A stretch of DNA of 64,000 bases from the NCBI RefSeq assembly GCF_003057885.1, contig NZ_QAGK01000004.1, positions 240,566 through 304,565 of the forward strand. Direction: 5' to 3'. Position 1 is the first letter of the stretch. Each line of letters starts with the position of its first letter. The translations under genes and the position numbers were made by a program. The notes beneath the pieces are model-generated. The model was not told the DNA's origin. It made no database searches and saw only the letters and a list, made by a program, of their open reading frames with translations. The DNA is from Oceaniglobus ichthyenteri. GTDB lineage: Bacteria; Pseudomonadota; Alphaproteobacteria; Rhodobacterales; Rhodobacteraceae. Shown here in pieces: positions 8,548-17,305 of this stretch.

Positions 8548-9296
8548 TTTGCGGTATATCCCCCATCAACGAACAAAACCTGGCCGGTGACATAATTACT
8601 GGCGGGTGAGCAAAGAAATATCATCGGCCCTTCCATATCGTCCACTTCGCCATTGCGCCCGATACAGGTGGCATTGGCGTGGTGGTTGGCAATGTCGGGG
8701 TTGGCAAACACCGGGCCTGTCAATTCGGTGCGCACGAAACCGGGGGCCACGGCATTGCACATGATGCCATCGCGTGACCATGCCTCGGCCATGGCGCGGG
8801 TCAACTGTTCGACACCGCCCTTGGTCGCGCCATAGGCGATGCCACCCGCAAAGGCGCGGCGCGATTGCAGTGAGGCGAAATTCACGATCCGGCCCCATTT
8901 GCGCGCCTTCATCGCCGGCACAAAGGCCTGGGCCAGAAAGAACGGTGCCGACAGGTTAAGGGCCAATGTGGCATCCCAACCCTCAGCCGTGACATCATCG
9001 GCGGCCTGCCGGGTGTTGATCCCGGCGGCATTGATTAGGATATCAGGCGCACCAAACGGATAGGAAACGCGCGCCACCAGATCAGACAGCGCGTCACGAT
9101 CGGCCACGTCGCCGACCGCCATGGCGGTTTGGCCGGGCGTGTTTTCAACCCACTCGGTCAATTTATCGGCCCGGCGCGCCACGCCCACCACCCGCGCACC
9201 GCGTGCGGCCAATGCGGTGGCCGCAGCCCGGCCCAGGCCGCTGCTGGCACCGGTCACACAGGCCACGCGGCCACTCAGATCAAACAGCGGGTCCAT
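8544..9296 (-). CDS. Short-chain dehydrogenase/reductase, HpsO/HpsP-type candidate
   Basis: The 250-residue classical SDR has the cofactor loop TGASSGLGRAAA, NAAG (INAAGIN), the catalytic serine region NFASLQS and YGATKGG (Tyr-x3-Lys). The ATG at 9296 has GGAG overlapping the stop of the upstream hpsN-like gene. I prefer it over the adjacent TTG. In the DHPS pathway an SDR and a zinc dehydrogenase serve as the paired 2-dehydrogenases that racemise DHPS, the likely role here. Other polyol or 3-oxoacyl substrates cannot be excluded from sequence alone. Confidence 0.75.
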   Translation of the reverse strand: MDPLFDLSGRVACVTGASSGLGRAAATALAARGARVVGVARRADKLTEWVENTPGQTAMAVGDVADRDALSDLVARVSYPFGAPDILINAAGINTRQAADDVTAEGWDATLALNLSAPFFLAQAFVPAMKARKWGRIVNFASLQSRRAFAGGIAYGATKGGVEQLTRAMAEAWSRDGIMCNAVAPGFVRTELTGPVFANPDIANHHANATCIGRNGEVDDMEGPMIFLCSPASNYVTGQVLFVDGGYTAK

Positions 9297-9299
9297 CAA

Positions 9300-10607
9300 T
9301 TACTCCGCACCGGAAAGATCAAAGTTTTCACCGGGAAAATACTTGGCCAACCGCACATCGGCGGCGCGGGCGTGGCCTTCCATGCCTTCCAGGCGGGAAA
9401 TCCGCGCGGTTGCTTCGGCCACGGGTTTTGAACCCTCGCGGGTGGCGCGCTGCCAGGTGACGATTTTCATGTATTTATGCACGGAAAGGCCGCCGGTGTA
9501 TTTTGCCGATTGTGACGTGGGCAAAACATGGTTGGTTCCGGATGCTTTGTCACCATAGGACACGGTGGTTTCTTCGCCCAGAAACAGTGAGCCATAGCAT
9601 TGCAACCGCTCCAGCCACCAATCCAGATCTTCGGCCTGAACGGTCAGGTGTTCAGGCGCGTAATCATCGGATACGGCGGCCATTTCTTCGCGGTCGGCAC
9701 ACAGGATCACCTCGGCGTAATCGCGCCAGGCGGCAGTGGCGTTTTCGCGGTTCAAGTCGGGCAGATCGGCGATCAGGCCGGGCACGATCTCCATCACCTT
9801 TTCGGCCAAGGCACGGTCATCGGTGACCAACCAGACCGGCGAGTTATAACCGTGTTCGGCCTGCGATACCAAATCGGTGGCCACGATATGGGCATCGGCG
9901 GTTGCATCGGCCAAGATCAGGCTGTCGGTCGGGCCCGCGATCATGTCGATGCCGACACGGCCAAACAGAATCCGTTTTGCCTCGGCCACGAACTGGTTGC
10001 CGGGGCCGACCAGAATATCGGCCTTGGGCAGGCCAAACAGGCCGAATGTCATGGCGGCCACACCCTGTACCCCGCCCATGGCCAGAATGTTATCGGCACC
10101 GGCCAGATGGGCGGCATAAACGATGGCGGGGGCAATGCCGACACCGGGGCGGGGCGGTGAACAGGCGGTGATATGTTGCACACCGGCAACCTTGGCGGTT
10201 GTGACAGTCATGATCGCGCTGGCCACGTGGGAATAGCGCCCGCCCGGCACATAACAGCCCGCCGCGCGGCAGGGGATCACCCGCTGTCCGGCAATCAGGC
10301 CCGGCACGATTTCCAACTGCACATCGGTCATGGTTGTTTTCTGGGTTTCGGCAAAGCGGCGCACATTGTCATGGGCAAAGGCGATATCGTCTTTCAACTT
10401 TTGCGGCACCAGGGCCGAAGCGGCGGCGATATCTTCGGCGCTCAGCAACACTGGCCCATCGTATTTGTCGAATTTCGCGGCATAGGCCATGGCCGCCGCA
10501 TCCCCACCGGTTTCGATCTCGTCAAGGATGCCCTGAACCGTGGCGCGCACATCGCTGGCGTCGGTCTGGGCGGTTTTGGTGGCTTTCTTCAAATACTCTC
10601 GGGCCAT
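9300..10607 (-). CDS. hpsN: Sulfopropanediol 3-dehydrogenase HpsN-like (HisD homologue)
   Basis: The 435-residue protein is a histidinol-dehydrogenase homologue. Retained features are the zinc-site segment VSQAEHGYNSP, the catalytic YAPEHLTVQ, KASGTNHVLPT and the C-terminal histidine in EGMEGHARAADV. No histidine-biosynthesis genes are near. The neighbours are an SDR, an alcohol dehydrogenase, ComDE and an LldD-like enzyme, the set expected for oxidising (R)-DHPS to (R)-sulfolactate and on to sulfopyruvate. The frame runs further upstream, but homology begins at MAREYLKKA (ATG at 10607), and the upstream part overlaps the operators and the regulator gene. It is the first gene of the operon and directly faces the LacI-type regulator. 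Confidence 0.75.
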   Translation of the reverse strand: MAREYLKKATKTAQTDASDVRATVQGILDEIETGGDAAAMAYAAKFDKYDGPVLLSAEDIAAASALVPQKLKDDIAFAHDNVRRFAETQKTTMTDVQLEIVPGLIAGQRVIPCRAAGCYVPGGRYSHVASAIMTVTTAKVAGVQHITACSPPRPGVGIAPAIVYAAHLAGADNILAMGGVQGVAAMTFGLFGLPKADILVGPGNQFVAEAKRILFGRVGIDMIAGPTDSLILADATADAHIVATDLVSQAEHGYNSPVWLVTDDRALAEKVMEIVPGLIADLPDLNRENATAAWRDYAEVILCADREEMAAVSDDYAPEHLTVQAEDLDWWLERLQCYGSLFLGEETTVSYGDKASGTNHVLPTSQSAKYTGGLSVHKYMKIVTWQRATREGSKPVAEATARISRLEGMEGHARAADVRLAKYFPGENFDLSGAE

Positions 10608-10653
10608 GGTCGGGATCCTGATTTTGTGACGATTCTGAGGGCGATTGACGTTG

Positions 10654-10689
10654 TGTAAGCGCTTACATGCAAAAATGCAAGCGCTTACA
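10654..10689. promoter_or_regulatory. Two tandem LacI-family operators in the hpsN/lacI divergent promoter
   Basis: Two 14-base palindromes, TGTAAGCGCTTACA (10654-10667, perfect) and TGCAAGCGCTTACA (10676-10689, one mismatch), have centres exactly 22 bases apart, about two helical turns. The central AAGCGCTT with a CG step is characteristic of LacI-family sites. They lie between the divergent starts at 10607 and 10720, so the adjacent regulator probably binds here and controls both directions. Confidence 0.85.
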
Positions 10690-10719
10690 TTGCGGATTGT
10701 TCCATGATATGCCGTCACC

Positions 10720-11733
10720 ATGAAACGACAGTCCCCCCCCACATTGCAAGATGTCGCCCGCGCCGCACGGGTTTCGACGGCGACAATTTCGCGCGCGTTG
10801 AATGAACCGGCCAAGGTGGCCAAGGCCACGCGCGAAAGGATTGACCGCGCGATTGCGACACTGGGATATACCCCCAATTTCGGCGGCCGGGTTCTGGCGT
10901 CAAACCGGACCAATACAATGGGGGCAATCATTCCATCCCTTGCCAATGCCATGTTTGCAAACGGCATTCAGGCCTTTCAAGAGGAGCTGGACGCCCACGG
11001 CATCACTCTGTTGATTGCCACCAATGGCTATGATCCGCTGCGCGAATTGGATCAGATTCGCGCCCTGATGGCGCGCGGGGCGGATGGATTGCTGTTGATC
11101 GGGGCCGAACGCCCTGTTGAAACCCACCATTTACTGACGCTGCGGCAGATGCCCTATGTTTTGGGCTGGTGCCTGTCGGACGATGCCAGCCAGCTATGCG
11201 CCGGGTTTGATAACCACGCCGCGGCACAGATGATGGCACAGCGTGTGTTGGACATGGGGCATCGCCGGATCGCGATGATCGCCGGCATATCTGCGGGCAA
11301 TGATCGGGCGCGGGCGCGAATCGATGGCGTGCGCGCCGCGATCAATGCCCAGCCCGATGCGCGCCTGACCCGGGTGGTTGAATCGCCTTATCTGTTAGAC
11401 CCCGGCGCCGAAGCTTTTACCAAGGTCATGGAGGGCGAACCGCCCACCGTCATCATCTGTGGCAACGATGTGTTGGCGGCGGGGGCCATGGTGGCGGCGC
11501 GGGCGCGCGGCCTGTCAATTCCCGATGATATTTCGATCACCGGGTTTGACAATATCGGTCTGGCCTCGGTCGTGTTTCCCGGCCTGACCACGGTGCATGT
11601 GCCACAGGCGCGGATGGGGCAGGCGGCGGCGCGGTTATTGCTGGCGCGGGTCGCGGGCGCGCCTGATCTGCAATCAGTCGCGCTGCCGACCGAGGTTGTG
11701 ATGCGCGGCTCGCTGGCGGCTATTGCCAGGTGA
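10720..11733 (+). CDS. LacI-family transcriptional regulator
   Basis: The 337-residue protein has an N-terminal LacI helix-turn-helix (PTLQDVARAARVSTATISRA) and the hinge-helix region around ASNRTNTMGAIIP. A periplasmic-binding-protein-like effector domain follows, ending in LARVAGAPDL and IVMRGSLA-type sequence. It is divergent from the DHPS-type operon, with two palindromic operators in between, so it most likely represses that operon and itself until an effector binds. The effector could be DHPS or a downstream metabolite, or a sugar connected with the neighbouring Gfo/Idh enzyme. Its 3' end overlaps the convergent gene by 14 bases. Confidence 0.85.
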   Translation: MKRQSPPTLQDVARAARVSTATISRALNEPAKVAKATRERIDRAIATLGYTPNFGGRVLASNRTNTMGAIIPSLANAMFANGIQAFQEELDAHGITLLIATNGYDPLRELDQIRALMARGADGLLLIGAERPVETHHLLTLRQMPYVLGWCLSDDASQLCAGFDNHAAAQMMAQRVLDMGHRRIAMIAGISAGNDRARARIDGVRAAINAQPDARLTRVVESPYLLDPGAEAFTKVMEGEPPTVIICGNDVLAAGAMVAARARGLSIPDDISITGFDNIGLASVVFPGLTTVHVPQARMGQAAARLLLARVAGAPDLQSVALPTEVVMRGSLAAIAR

Positions 11734-12634
11734 ACGGCGCCACCGTAACGCGCCGCCCCAGGGTCAGCGCATCGGCAATATGTACCATCGGGGCCAGATC
11801 GACATCACTTTGCCCTGCCGCCACAAGCCGCGCCATTTCAGCGTAAAGATTTGGATATTCGCGGTTCGGCCCCACATCCAGCGCCGTGCCGTCAATCACG
11901 ACCTTGGCGCCGCCATCGGACAGGCGCAGGGTGTGACCGCCCGCCTCAACATCGATGTTCCAGCTTTGCGGCCCGGTTTGGCGCCAATCGAAATCACCCG
12001 AAATATTGCCGCTGAACTGTACCTGTGCGGCAATCGGCGTTTGGCGGTTTTCGGGGTATTCCAGCACCGCCTTGGTCACATGAACGGGTGCCGGCAAGAT
12101 ATGGGTGAGGATCGACAAGGCATTGCTGCCCGGATCAAACACCCCCATGCCACCCGGTTCAAACACCCAATCCTGACCTGGGTGCCATTTTTTCACGTCT
12201 TCTTTCCATGTGATATGGGCGCGGTCCACGGTTTTATCGGCCAGAAACGCGCGCGCGGTTTCAACGCCGGCGGCCATCCGGCTGTGCCATGTGGTGTATA
12301 GTGTGACGCCGTGGTTGGCGGCCAGATCGGCCAGGGCGTGTACCTCGGCCAGGGTCGCGCCGGGGGGCTTTTCCAACATCACATGCCGCCCCGCGCGCAG
12401 TGCCTTTTGCGCGTAATCAAAACGCGGCACCGGCGGCAGGCACAGGGATACGACCGGGATATCGCCCCGTTCCGCCAGCATCTGATCAAAATCGGTAAAG
12501 GATTGAATGCCATCAACCGTGCCTGACCGGCTGACCGTGGCGGCCAGGGCCCAATCGGGGCTGGCGGTCAGGGAGGGCACGTGTTGATCCTGCGCGATCT
12601 TACCAATGCCCACCAGGGCAATATTCGTGGCCAT
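11720..12634 (-). CDS. Gfo/Idh/MocA oxidoreductase, D-galactose/L-arabinose 1-dehydrogenase-like
   Basis: The 304-residue protein has the N-terminal NAD(P) fold with IALVGIGKIAQDQHVP, the family lysine in MLEKPPGATLAEV and the C-terminal PNREYPNLY stretch seen in bacterial aldose 1-dehydrogenases. The ATG at 12634 has AGGAG upstream. It lies between the LacI regulator (convergent) and the ABC importer (divergent), so it may act on an imported aldose or a sulfonated sugar. A link to sulfoquinovose-type sugars is tempting but there is no direct sign. Confidence 0.7.
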   Translation of the reverse strand: MATNIALVGIGKIAQDQHVPSLTASPDWALAATVSRSGTVDGIQSFTDFDQMLAERGDIPVVSLCLPPVPRFDYAQKALRAGRHVMLEKPPGATLAEVHALADLAANHGVTLYTTWHSRMAAGVETARAFLADKTVDRAHITWKEDVKKWHPGQDWVFEPGGMGVFDPGSNALSILTHILPAPVHVTKAVLEYPENRQTPIAAQVQFSGNISGDFDWRQTGPQSWNIDVEAGGHTLRLSDGGAKVVIDGTALDVGPNREYPNLYAEMARLVAAGQSDVDLAPMVHIADALTLGRRVTVAPFTWQ

Positions 12635-12652
12635 GTGGCGGCTCCTTTTGTC

Positions 12653-12669
12653 TGATGCGGTGCACATCA
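12653..12669. promoter_or_regulatory. Imperfect dyad in the divergent promoter of the ABC importer
   Basis: TGATGCGGTGCACATCA has five-base perfect arms (TGATG and CATCA) separated by seven bases. It lies between the divergent starts at 12634 and 12808 and could be a regulator site. It does not resemble the LacI operators near 10.66 kb. Confidence 0.25.
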
Positions 12670-12807
12670 ACAGAATTTTTCGTGATGTCCAGTCTGGCGG
12701 GATGCAAAATGACGGCTTCTGTCGTCGCAAAAACTGCGATACAACTGCCTGAGATGCCGGATGCCAAAAAGCCGGCCAGATCAAAACAGACCACCCGGGA
12801 GAGAACC

Positions 12808-13944
12808 ATGTCGTTGAAATCACTTGCTTTCGGGGCTGCCATTGCCGCCCTGTCCACCGCCGCCTATGCCGAACCGGTCAAGGTGGGAATGATCACCACA
12901 TTGTCGGGCGGCGGTGCGGGGCTTGGCCTTGATGTGCGCGACGGTTTTTTGTTGGCGGTCAAACAATCGGGCAATGCCGATATCGAAATGGTAATCGAAG
13001 ATGACCAACAGAAACCCGATATCGCCGTGCAACTGGCCGACAAGATGATTCAAAGCGAAAAGGTGGACGTGATGACCGGCATCATCTTTTCCAACCTCGC
13101 GATGGCGGTGATTCCTTCGGCGGTGGCACAGGGCAAATTCTATCTGTCACCCAACGCCGGGCCTTCGGCGCTGGCCGGGGCAGGGTGCAACCCGAATTAT
13201 TTCAACGTTGCCTGGCAGAATGATAACCTGCACGAGGCGGCGGGGGCCTATGCCAATTCTGCCGGGTTTACCAATTCATTCATCCTGGCGCCAAATTACC
13301 CCGCCGGACAGGACGCGCTGACCGGATACAAACGTATGTACGAAGGTGAGTTGGCCGGTGAGTTATACACCCAACTGGGCCAAAACGATTATGCCGCCGA
13401 AATTGCGCAAATCCGCGCGTCGGGGGCGGATTCGGTGTTTTTCTTCCTGCCCGGCGGCATGGGAATTTCATTTCTGAAACAATATGCCGACAGCGGCGTG
13501 GATTTGCCCGTCGTCGGCCCGGCGTTCAGCTTTGATCAGGGGATTTTGCAAGCCGTGGGGGCCGCCGCCCTTGGTGTGAAAAACACCAGCCAGTGGTCCA
13601 AGGATCTGGACAACCCCACCAACGCCGCATTTGTTGAGAGTTTCGAATCCGAATATGGTCGCCTGCCATCGCTGTATGCGAGCCAAGGGTTTGACACGGC
13701 CAACTTGCTGCTTTCGGCCATGGAAAAGGCCGATGTCACAGATGCCGACGCATTTCGCGCCGCATTGAAAGAGGCGGATTTTGCCAGCACCCGGGGCGAT
13801 TTCAAGTTCAACAACAACCATCACCCGATCCAAAACATCTATGTGCGCGAAGTGATCCAGGAAGGTGACATTTTCACCAACAAGATCATCGCCACCGCGC
13901 TGGAAAACCACGGTGATGCATATGCTGCCGATTGCAAAATGTAA
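12808..13944 (+). CDS. ABC transporter substrate-binding protein, LivJ/LivK-type (Peripla_BP_6)
   Basis: The 378-residue protein begins with a signal peptide ending in STAAYA-EPVKVGMITTLSG, which gives a clear Ala-x-Ala cleavage site. Type I periplasmic-binding folds of the branched-chain-amino-acid group follow (VDVMTGIIFSN, YLSPNAGPSA). The ATG at 12808 has GGGAGAG upstream and replaces a longer frame that lacks a signal sequence. It starts a five-gene operon with two permeases and two ATPases. Its position beside a DHPS-type pathway suggests it captures the substrate of that pathway, but the family also binds amides, amino acids and aromatic acids. Confidence 0.85.
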   Translation: MSLKSLAFGAAIAALSTAAYAEPVKVGMITTLSGGGAGLGLDVRDGFLLAVKQSGNADIEMVIEDDQQKPDIAVQLADKMIQSEKVDVMTGIIFSNLAMAVIPSAVAQGKFYLSPNAGPSALAGAGCNPNYFNVAWQNDNLHEAAGAYANSAGFTNSFILAPNYPAGQDALTGYKRMYEGELAGELYTQLGQNDYAAEIAQIRASGADSVFFFLPGGMGISFLKQYADSGVDLPVVGPAFSFDQGILQAVGAAALGVKNTSQWSKDLDNPTNAAFVESFESEYGRLPSLYASQGFDTANLLLSAMEKADVTDADAFRAALKEADFASTRGDFKFNNNHHPIQNIYVREVIQEGDIFTNKIIATALENHGDAYAADCKM

Positions 13945-13989
13945 GTGCATTGGCCCCAAGGCACGCGCCCTGGGGCCGGGTAACCACGT

Positions 13990-14910
13990 ATGAGTTTGAT
14001 ATTACTGGCCGAACAGGTGTTGAACGGGCTTCAGTTCGGCGTGATGCTGTTTTTGATGGCGGCGGGCCTGACCCTTGTGTTTGGGGTGATGGGCCTGATC
14101 AATCTGGCCCATGGATCGCTCTATATGATCGGCGCGTTCGCGGCGGCGGCGGTTGCGGGCGCGACCGGATCGTTTCTGTTGGCGCTGGTTGCCGCGTTGG
14201 CGGCGGCGGCGGCGGCGGGTGCGTTGGTGGAACGGTTTGTGATCCGCCGCCTGTATGACCGCGATCATCTGGATCAGGTGTTGGCGACCTTTGCCCTGAT
14301 CCTGATTTTTTCCGAAGGCACGCGGTGGGTGTTTGGATCGTTTCCGCTGTATCTGAACATTCCGGCGTGGCTGTCGGGGCCGGTGATGTTGCCCGGTGGC
14401 ATTCAGTATCCGATGTACCGGCTGGCGCTGATCGGCGTCGGGCTGGCGGTGGCGCTGGGCCTGTATTTGTTGATCAACCACACGCGGCTTGGCGTGCGTA
14501 TTCGTGCCGGTGCGGCGGATCGTGAAATGATTGCCGCCTTGGGCGTTGATATTTCGCGGCTTTATACGGTGGTGTTTGCCCTGGGCGCGGCCTTGGCCGG
14601 GTTGGCGGGCGCGTTGGTCGGGGCGATCCAATCGGTACAGGTGGGCATGGGCGAACCTGTGCTGATCCTGGCCTTTGTCGTGATCGTGATTGGCGGCATC
14701 GGTTCAATCAAAGGTGCGTTGGTTGGCGCGCTTTTGGTCGGGGTGACCGATACGATGGGCGGGCTGTTATTGCCGCCGCTGTTTGCGCTGTTCATGGAAC
14801 CCAGCGCCGCCGCCACCGCCGGATCGGCGCTTGCCTCAATGGGGATATATCTGCTGATGGCGGCGGTTCTGGTGTGGCGGCCCTTGGGTCTGTTCGGGGT
14901 GCGCACATGA
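13990..14910 (+). CDS. ABC transporter permease, LivH-type
   Basis: The 306-residue, very hydrophobic inner-membrane protein contains the family segments GLTLVFGVMGLINLAHGS near the N-terminus and FVVIVIGGIGSIKGALVGA near the C-terminus, with about eight predicted membrane spans. It is the first of two permeases of the LIV-type importer, 45 bases after the binding-protein gene. Its stop overlaps the next permease start (ATGA). Confidence 0.9.
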   Translation: MSLILLAEQVLNGLQFGVMLFLMAAGLTLVFGVMGLINLAHGSLYMIGAFAAAAVAGATGSFLLALVAALAAAAAAGALVERFVIRRLYDRDHLDQVLATFALILIFSEGTRWVFGSFPLYLNIPAWLSGPVMLPGGIQYPMYRLALIGVGLAVALGLYLLINHTRLGVRIRAGAADREMIAALGVDISRLYTVVFALGAALAGLAGALVGAIQSVQVGMGEPVLILAFVVIVIGGIGSIKGALVGALLVGVTDTMGGLLLPPLFALFMEPSAAATAGSALASMGIYLLMAAVLVWRPLGLFGVRT

Positions 14911-15884
14911 GCGAGCGGAGTTTCAACGCGCTGGTCCTGTTGGGGCTGATCGCCTTTCCCCTGTGGGCGCTTTGGGCGGATGAGCCTTTTTTGATCACCC
15001 TGGCGACCCGCGCGGTGATTCTGGCCATTGCCGGTGTGGGGTTGAACATTGCCTTGGGATTGGGCGGTTTGGTCAGTCTGGGCCATGCGGCGTTTTTCGG
15101 GCTTGGCGGTTATGCCATGGGCATTCTGGCCAGCCATGCCCAGATGTATGATCCGATCATGACCGCGCCAATCCTGATTGAGGGCACGAAATCCATGCCG
15201 GTGATCTGGTTAGTGGCGATTGTGGTGTCGGGCCTTGCGGCGCTGGCCATCGGTGCGCTGTCACTGCGCACCTCGGGTGTTTATTTCATCATGATCACCT
15301 TGGCCTTTGGTCAGATGTTTTATTATTTCGCCATTTCATGGCCTGCCTATGGCGGCGAAGACGGGCTTTCTATTTATGTGCGCAACGGATTTCCAGGGCT
15401 GAATACCTTGGTCCCGATCCAATTTTATGGGCTGACATTTGCAATCCTGCTGATCGCGCTGGCGCTGCATTGGCAGATCGCACGCTCGCCATTCGGGCTG
15501 GCCTTGAATGCGGCGCGTCAATCCAGTGTGCGGGCGCAAACCGTGGGCATTGCGCCGTTTCGCCTGCGCCTGATTGCATTTACCATTTCCGGGATGATCA
15601 CCGGGTTGGCCGGCGCGTTGTTTGCCGATCTGAACCGGTTCGTCAGCCCCACGATGTTTTCCTGGCAGTTGAGCGGTGAGATCATCGTGTTTGTCATCAT
15701 CGGCGGGGTTGCGCGCCTGTTTGGCCCGGTGGTGGGGGCGATTGTGTTCATCATGCTGGAACACGTGCTGGGCGGGCTTTCCGATTATTGGCACATCTAT
15801 CTGGGGGCACTTTTGCTGGGTATCGTTTTGTTCGCGCGGGGCGGAATTATCGGGCTGATCGCGGGGCGGGGTGGCCATGGATAA
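14907..15884 (+). CDS. ABC transporter permease, LivM-type
   Basis: The 325-residue membrane protein has the LivM-type signature NIALGLGGLVSLGHAAFFG and the SGVYFIMITLAFGQM and IIGGVARLFGPVVGA segments. I take the ATG at 14907, which overlaps the livH-type stop by four bases, over the upstream extension inside that gene. It forms the heterodimeric channel with the preceding permease. Confidence 0.9.
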   Translation: MSERSFNALVLLGLIAFPLWALWADEPFLITLATRAVILAIAGVGLNIALGLGGLVSLGHAAFFGLGGYAMGILASHAQMYDPIMTAPILIEGTKSMPVIWLVAIVVSGLAALAIGALSLRTSGVYFIMITLAFGQMFYYFAISWPAYGGEDGLSIYVRNGFPGLNTLVPIQFYGLTFAILLIALALHWQIARSPFGLALNAARQSSVRAQTVGIAPFRLRLIAFTISGMITGLAGALFADLNRFVSPTMFSWQLSGEIIVFVIIGGVARLFGPVVGAIVFIMLEHVLGGLSDYWHIYLGALLLGIVLFARGGIIGLIAGRGGHG

Positions 15885-16620
15885 TGTGTTGCAAACCATC
15901 GGTATCAGCAAACGGTTTGGCGCACTTGAGGCCAGCCGCGATATATCGCTAACCTTGCGGTCGGGGGAAATTCACGCGCTGATCGGGCCGAACGGGGCGG
16001 GAAAATCCACGCTGATCGCCCAAATTGCCGGGACGTTGAAGCCCGATTCCGGCTCGGTCTTGCTGGACGGGGCAGACATCACCAATCTGTCAGTGGCAGC
16101 GCGGGCGCGGGCCGGTTTGGGGCGCACATTCCAAATCTCGGCGCTCGCGATGGAAGACAGCGTGTTGCAAAACGCCGTTCTTGGCGCGCTGGGCGCAAGC
16201 GGGCGGTTGCCCCTGTTTGGCGCAGCTTTGGCCAAGGGCGAAATCCGCGACAAGGCCGAGGCGGCGCTGGAGCGTGTGGGCCTGTCAGATCGGGCCGCCA
16301 TGCGGGTTGGCGATTTGTCACACGGGCAACGGCGGCAATTAGAGGTGGCAGTGGCCCTGACCCTGACGCCGAAAGCGTTTGTGATGGATGAACCCATGGC
16401 CGGGCTTGGCACAAGGGGCAGTCTGGGATTGACCGGATTTTTGGACGGGCTGCGCAGTGAAGCGCCAATCCTGTTGGTTGAACATGATATGGATGCGGTG
16501 TTTGCCTTGGCCGACCGGATTTCGGTTTTGGTTTACGGTCAGATCATCGCCACCGGCACAGTCTCCGAAATTCGCGCCCACCCCGAAGTGCGCCGCGCCT
16601 ATCTGGGAGAAGAAGCATGA
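15877..16620 (+). CDS. ABC transporter ATPase, LivG-type
   Basis: The 247-residue ATPase has Walker A GPNGAGKST, the signature DLSHGQRRQLE, Walker B FVMDEPMAGLG and the switch histidine in LLVEHDMDAVF. The signature has SHGQ in place of SGGQ, as often in LivG proteins. The ATG at 15877 overlaps the preceding permease stop; a GTG six bases earlier is the alternative start. Together with the LivF-type ATPase it powers import. Confidence 0.9.
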   Translation: MDNVLQTIGISKRFGALEASRDISLTLRSGEIHALIGPNGAGKSTLIAQIAGTLKPDSGSVLLDGADITNLSVAARARAGLGRTFQISALAMEDSVLQNAVLGALGASGRLPLFGAALAKGEIRDKAEAALERVGLSDRAAMRVGDLSHGQRRQLEVAVALTLTPKAFVMDEPMAGLGTRGSLGLTGFLDGLRSEAPILLVEHDMDAVFALADRISVLVYGQIIATGTVSEIRAHPEVRRAYLGEEA

Positions 16621-17303
16621 GCCTGTTGCGCGTGCAAAACCTTTCGGCGCGGTATGGTGTGTCGCAGGCGTTGTTCGATATTTCGCTGGACTTGGCCGAG
16701 GGGCAGGTTTTGGCCTTGCTTGGGCGCAACGGCATGGGAAAAACCACGACGATCAAGGCAATTTGCCGGATGATCATGGCCAAGGGCGTGATCGAATTTG
16801 CGGGGCAAAATGTGTTGCGCCTGCCGTCTTACAAGGTGGCGCGTTTGGGCGTGGGGCTGGTGCCGGAAGGGCGGCGGTGTTTTGCGCCGCTGACCGTGGC
16901 CGAAAACCTGACCGCCGCCGCGCGCCCCGGCCCATGGGATATGGCGGCGGTTGGCGCGCTGTTTCCGCGCCTGGCTGAACGGCAGGGGCAAATCGCCGGG
17001 TCGCTTTCGGGGGGCGAACAACAGATGTTGGCGATTGCCCGCGCGCTGATGACCAATCCGCGCCTGTTGATTCTGGATGAGGCAACCGAAGGGTTGGCCC
17101 CCCTGGTGCGCGGCGAAATCTGGGATGCCATTCGCATCCTGAAACGCGACAGCGGGCTGTCGATACTGGTGGTTGATAAATCGTTAAGGGAACTGTCGGA
17201 TATTGCCGATAACGCGGTGATTATCCAGCGTGGCACCAGCGTTTGGCATGGCCCCATGGGCGCAGTGGATAGTGGGGTGCGCGAACAATACCTGGGCGTT
17301 TAG
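16617..17303 (+). CDS. ABC transporter ATPase, LivF-type
   Basis: The 228-residue ATPase has Walker A GRNGMGKTT, signature SLSGGEQQMLA and Walker B LLILDEATEGLAP. At the switch position the sequence reads ILVVDKSLREL where LivF proteins usually have a glutamate-glutamine pair (LLVEQN), and no histidine is seen. It starts within the LivG-type stop (ATGA) and ends the importer operon before a GC-rich hairpin. Confidence 0.9.
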   Translation: MSLLRVQNLSARYGVSQALFDISLDLAEGQVLALLGRNGMGKTTTIKAICRMIMAKGVIEFAGQNVLRLPSYKVARLGVGLVPEGRRCFAPLTVAENLTAAARPGPWDMAAVGALFPRLAERQGQIAGSLSGGEQQMLAIARALMTNPRLLILDEATEGLAPLVRGEIWDAIRILKRDSGLSILVVDKSLRELSDIADNAVIIQRGTSVWHGPMGAVDSGVREQYLGV

Positions 17304-17305
17304 GC

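Noticed and set aside
9300..10607. True histidinol dehydrogenase (HisD)
   Set aside because: The residues fit both, but no histidine genes are near and the neighbours are those of sulfonate oxidation, so HpsN is the better reading. Phylogeny would be needed to settle it.
9300..10967. A longer HpsN-like protein starting near 10967
   Set aside because: The extra N-terminus would overlap the LacI gene and both operators and does not resemble the HisD family. The family start is at 10607.
14002..15137. Long minus-strand frames opposite the importer permeases
   Set aside because: They mirror the hydrophobic permease codons, giving Arg/Gln/Pro-rich products with no homology features.
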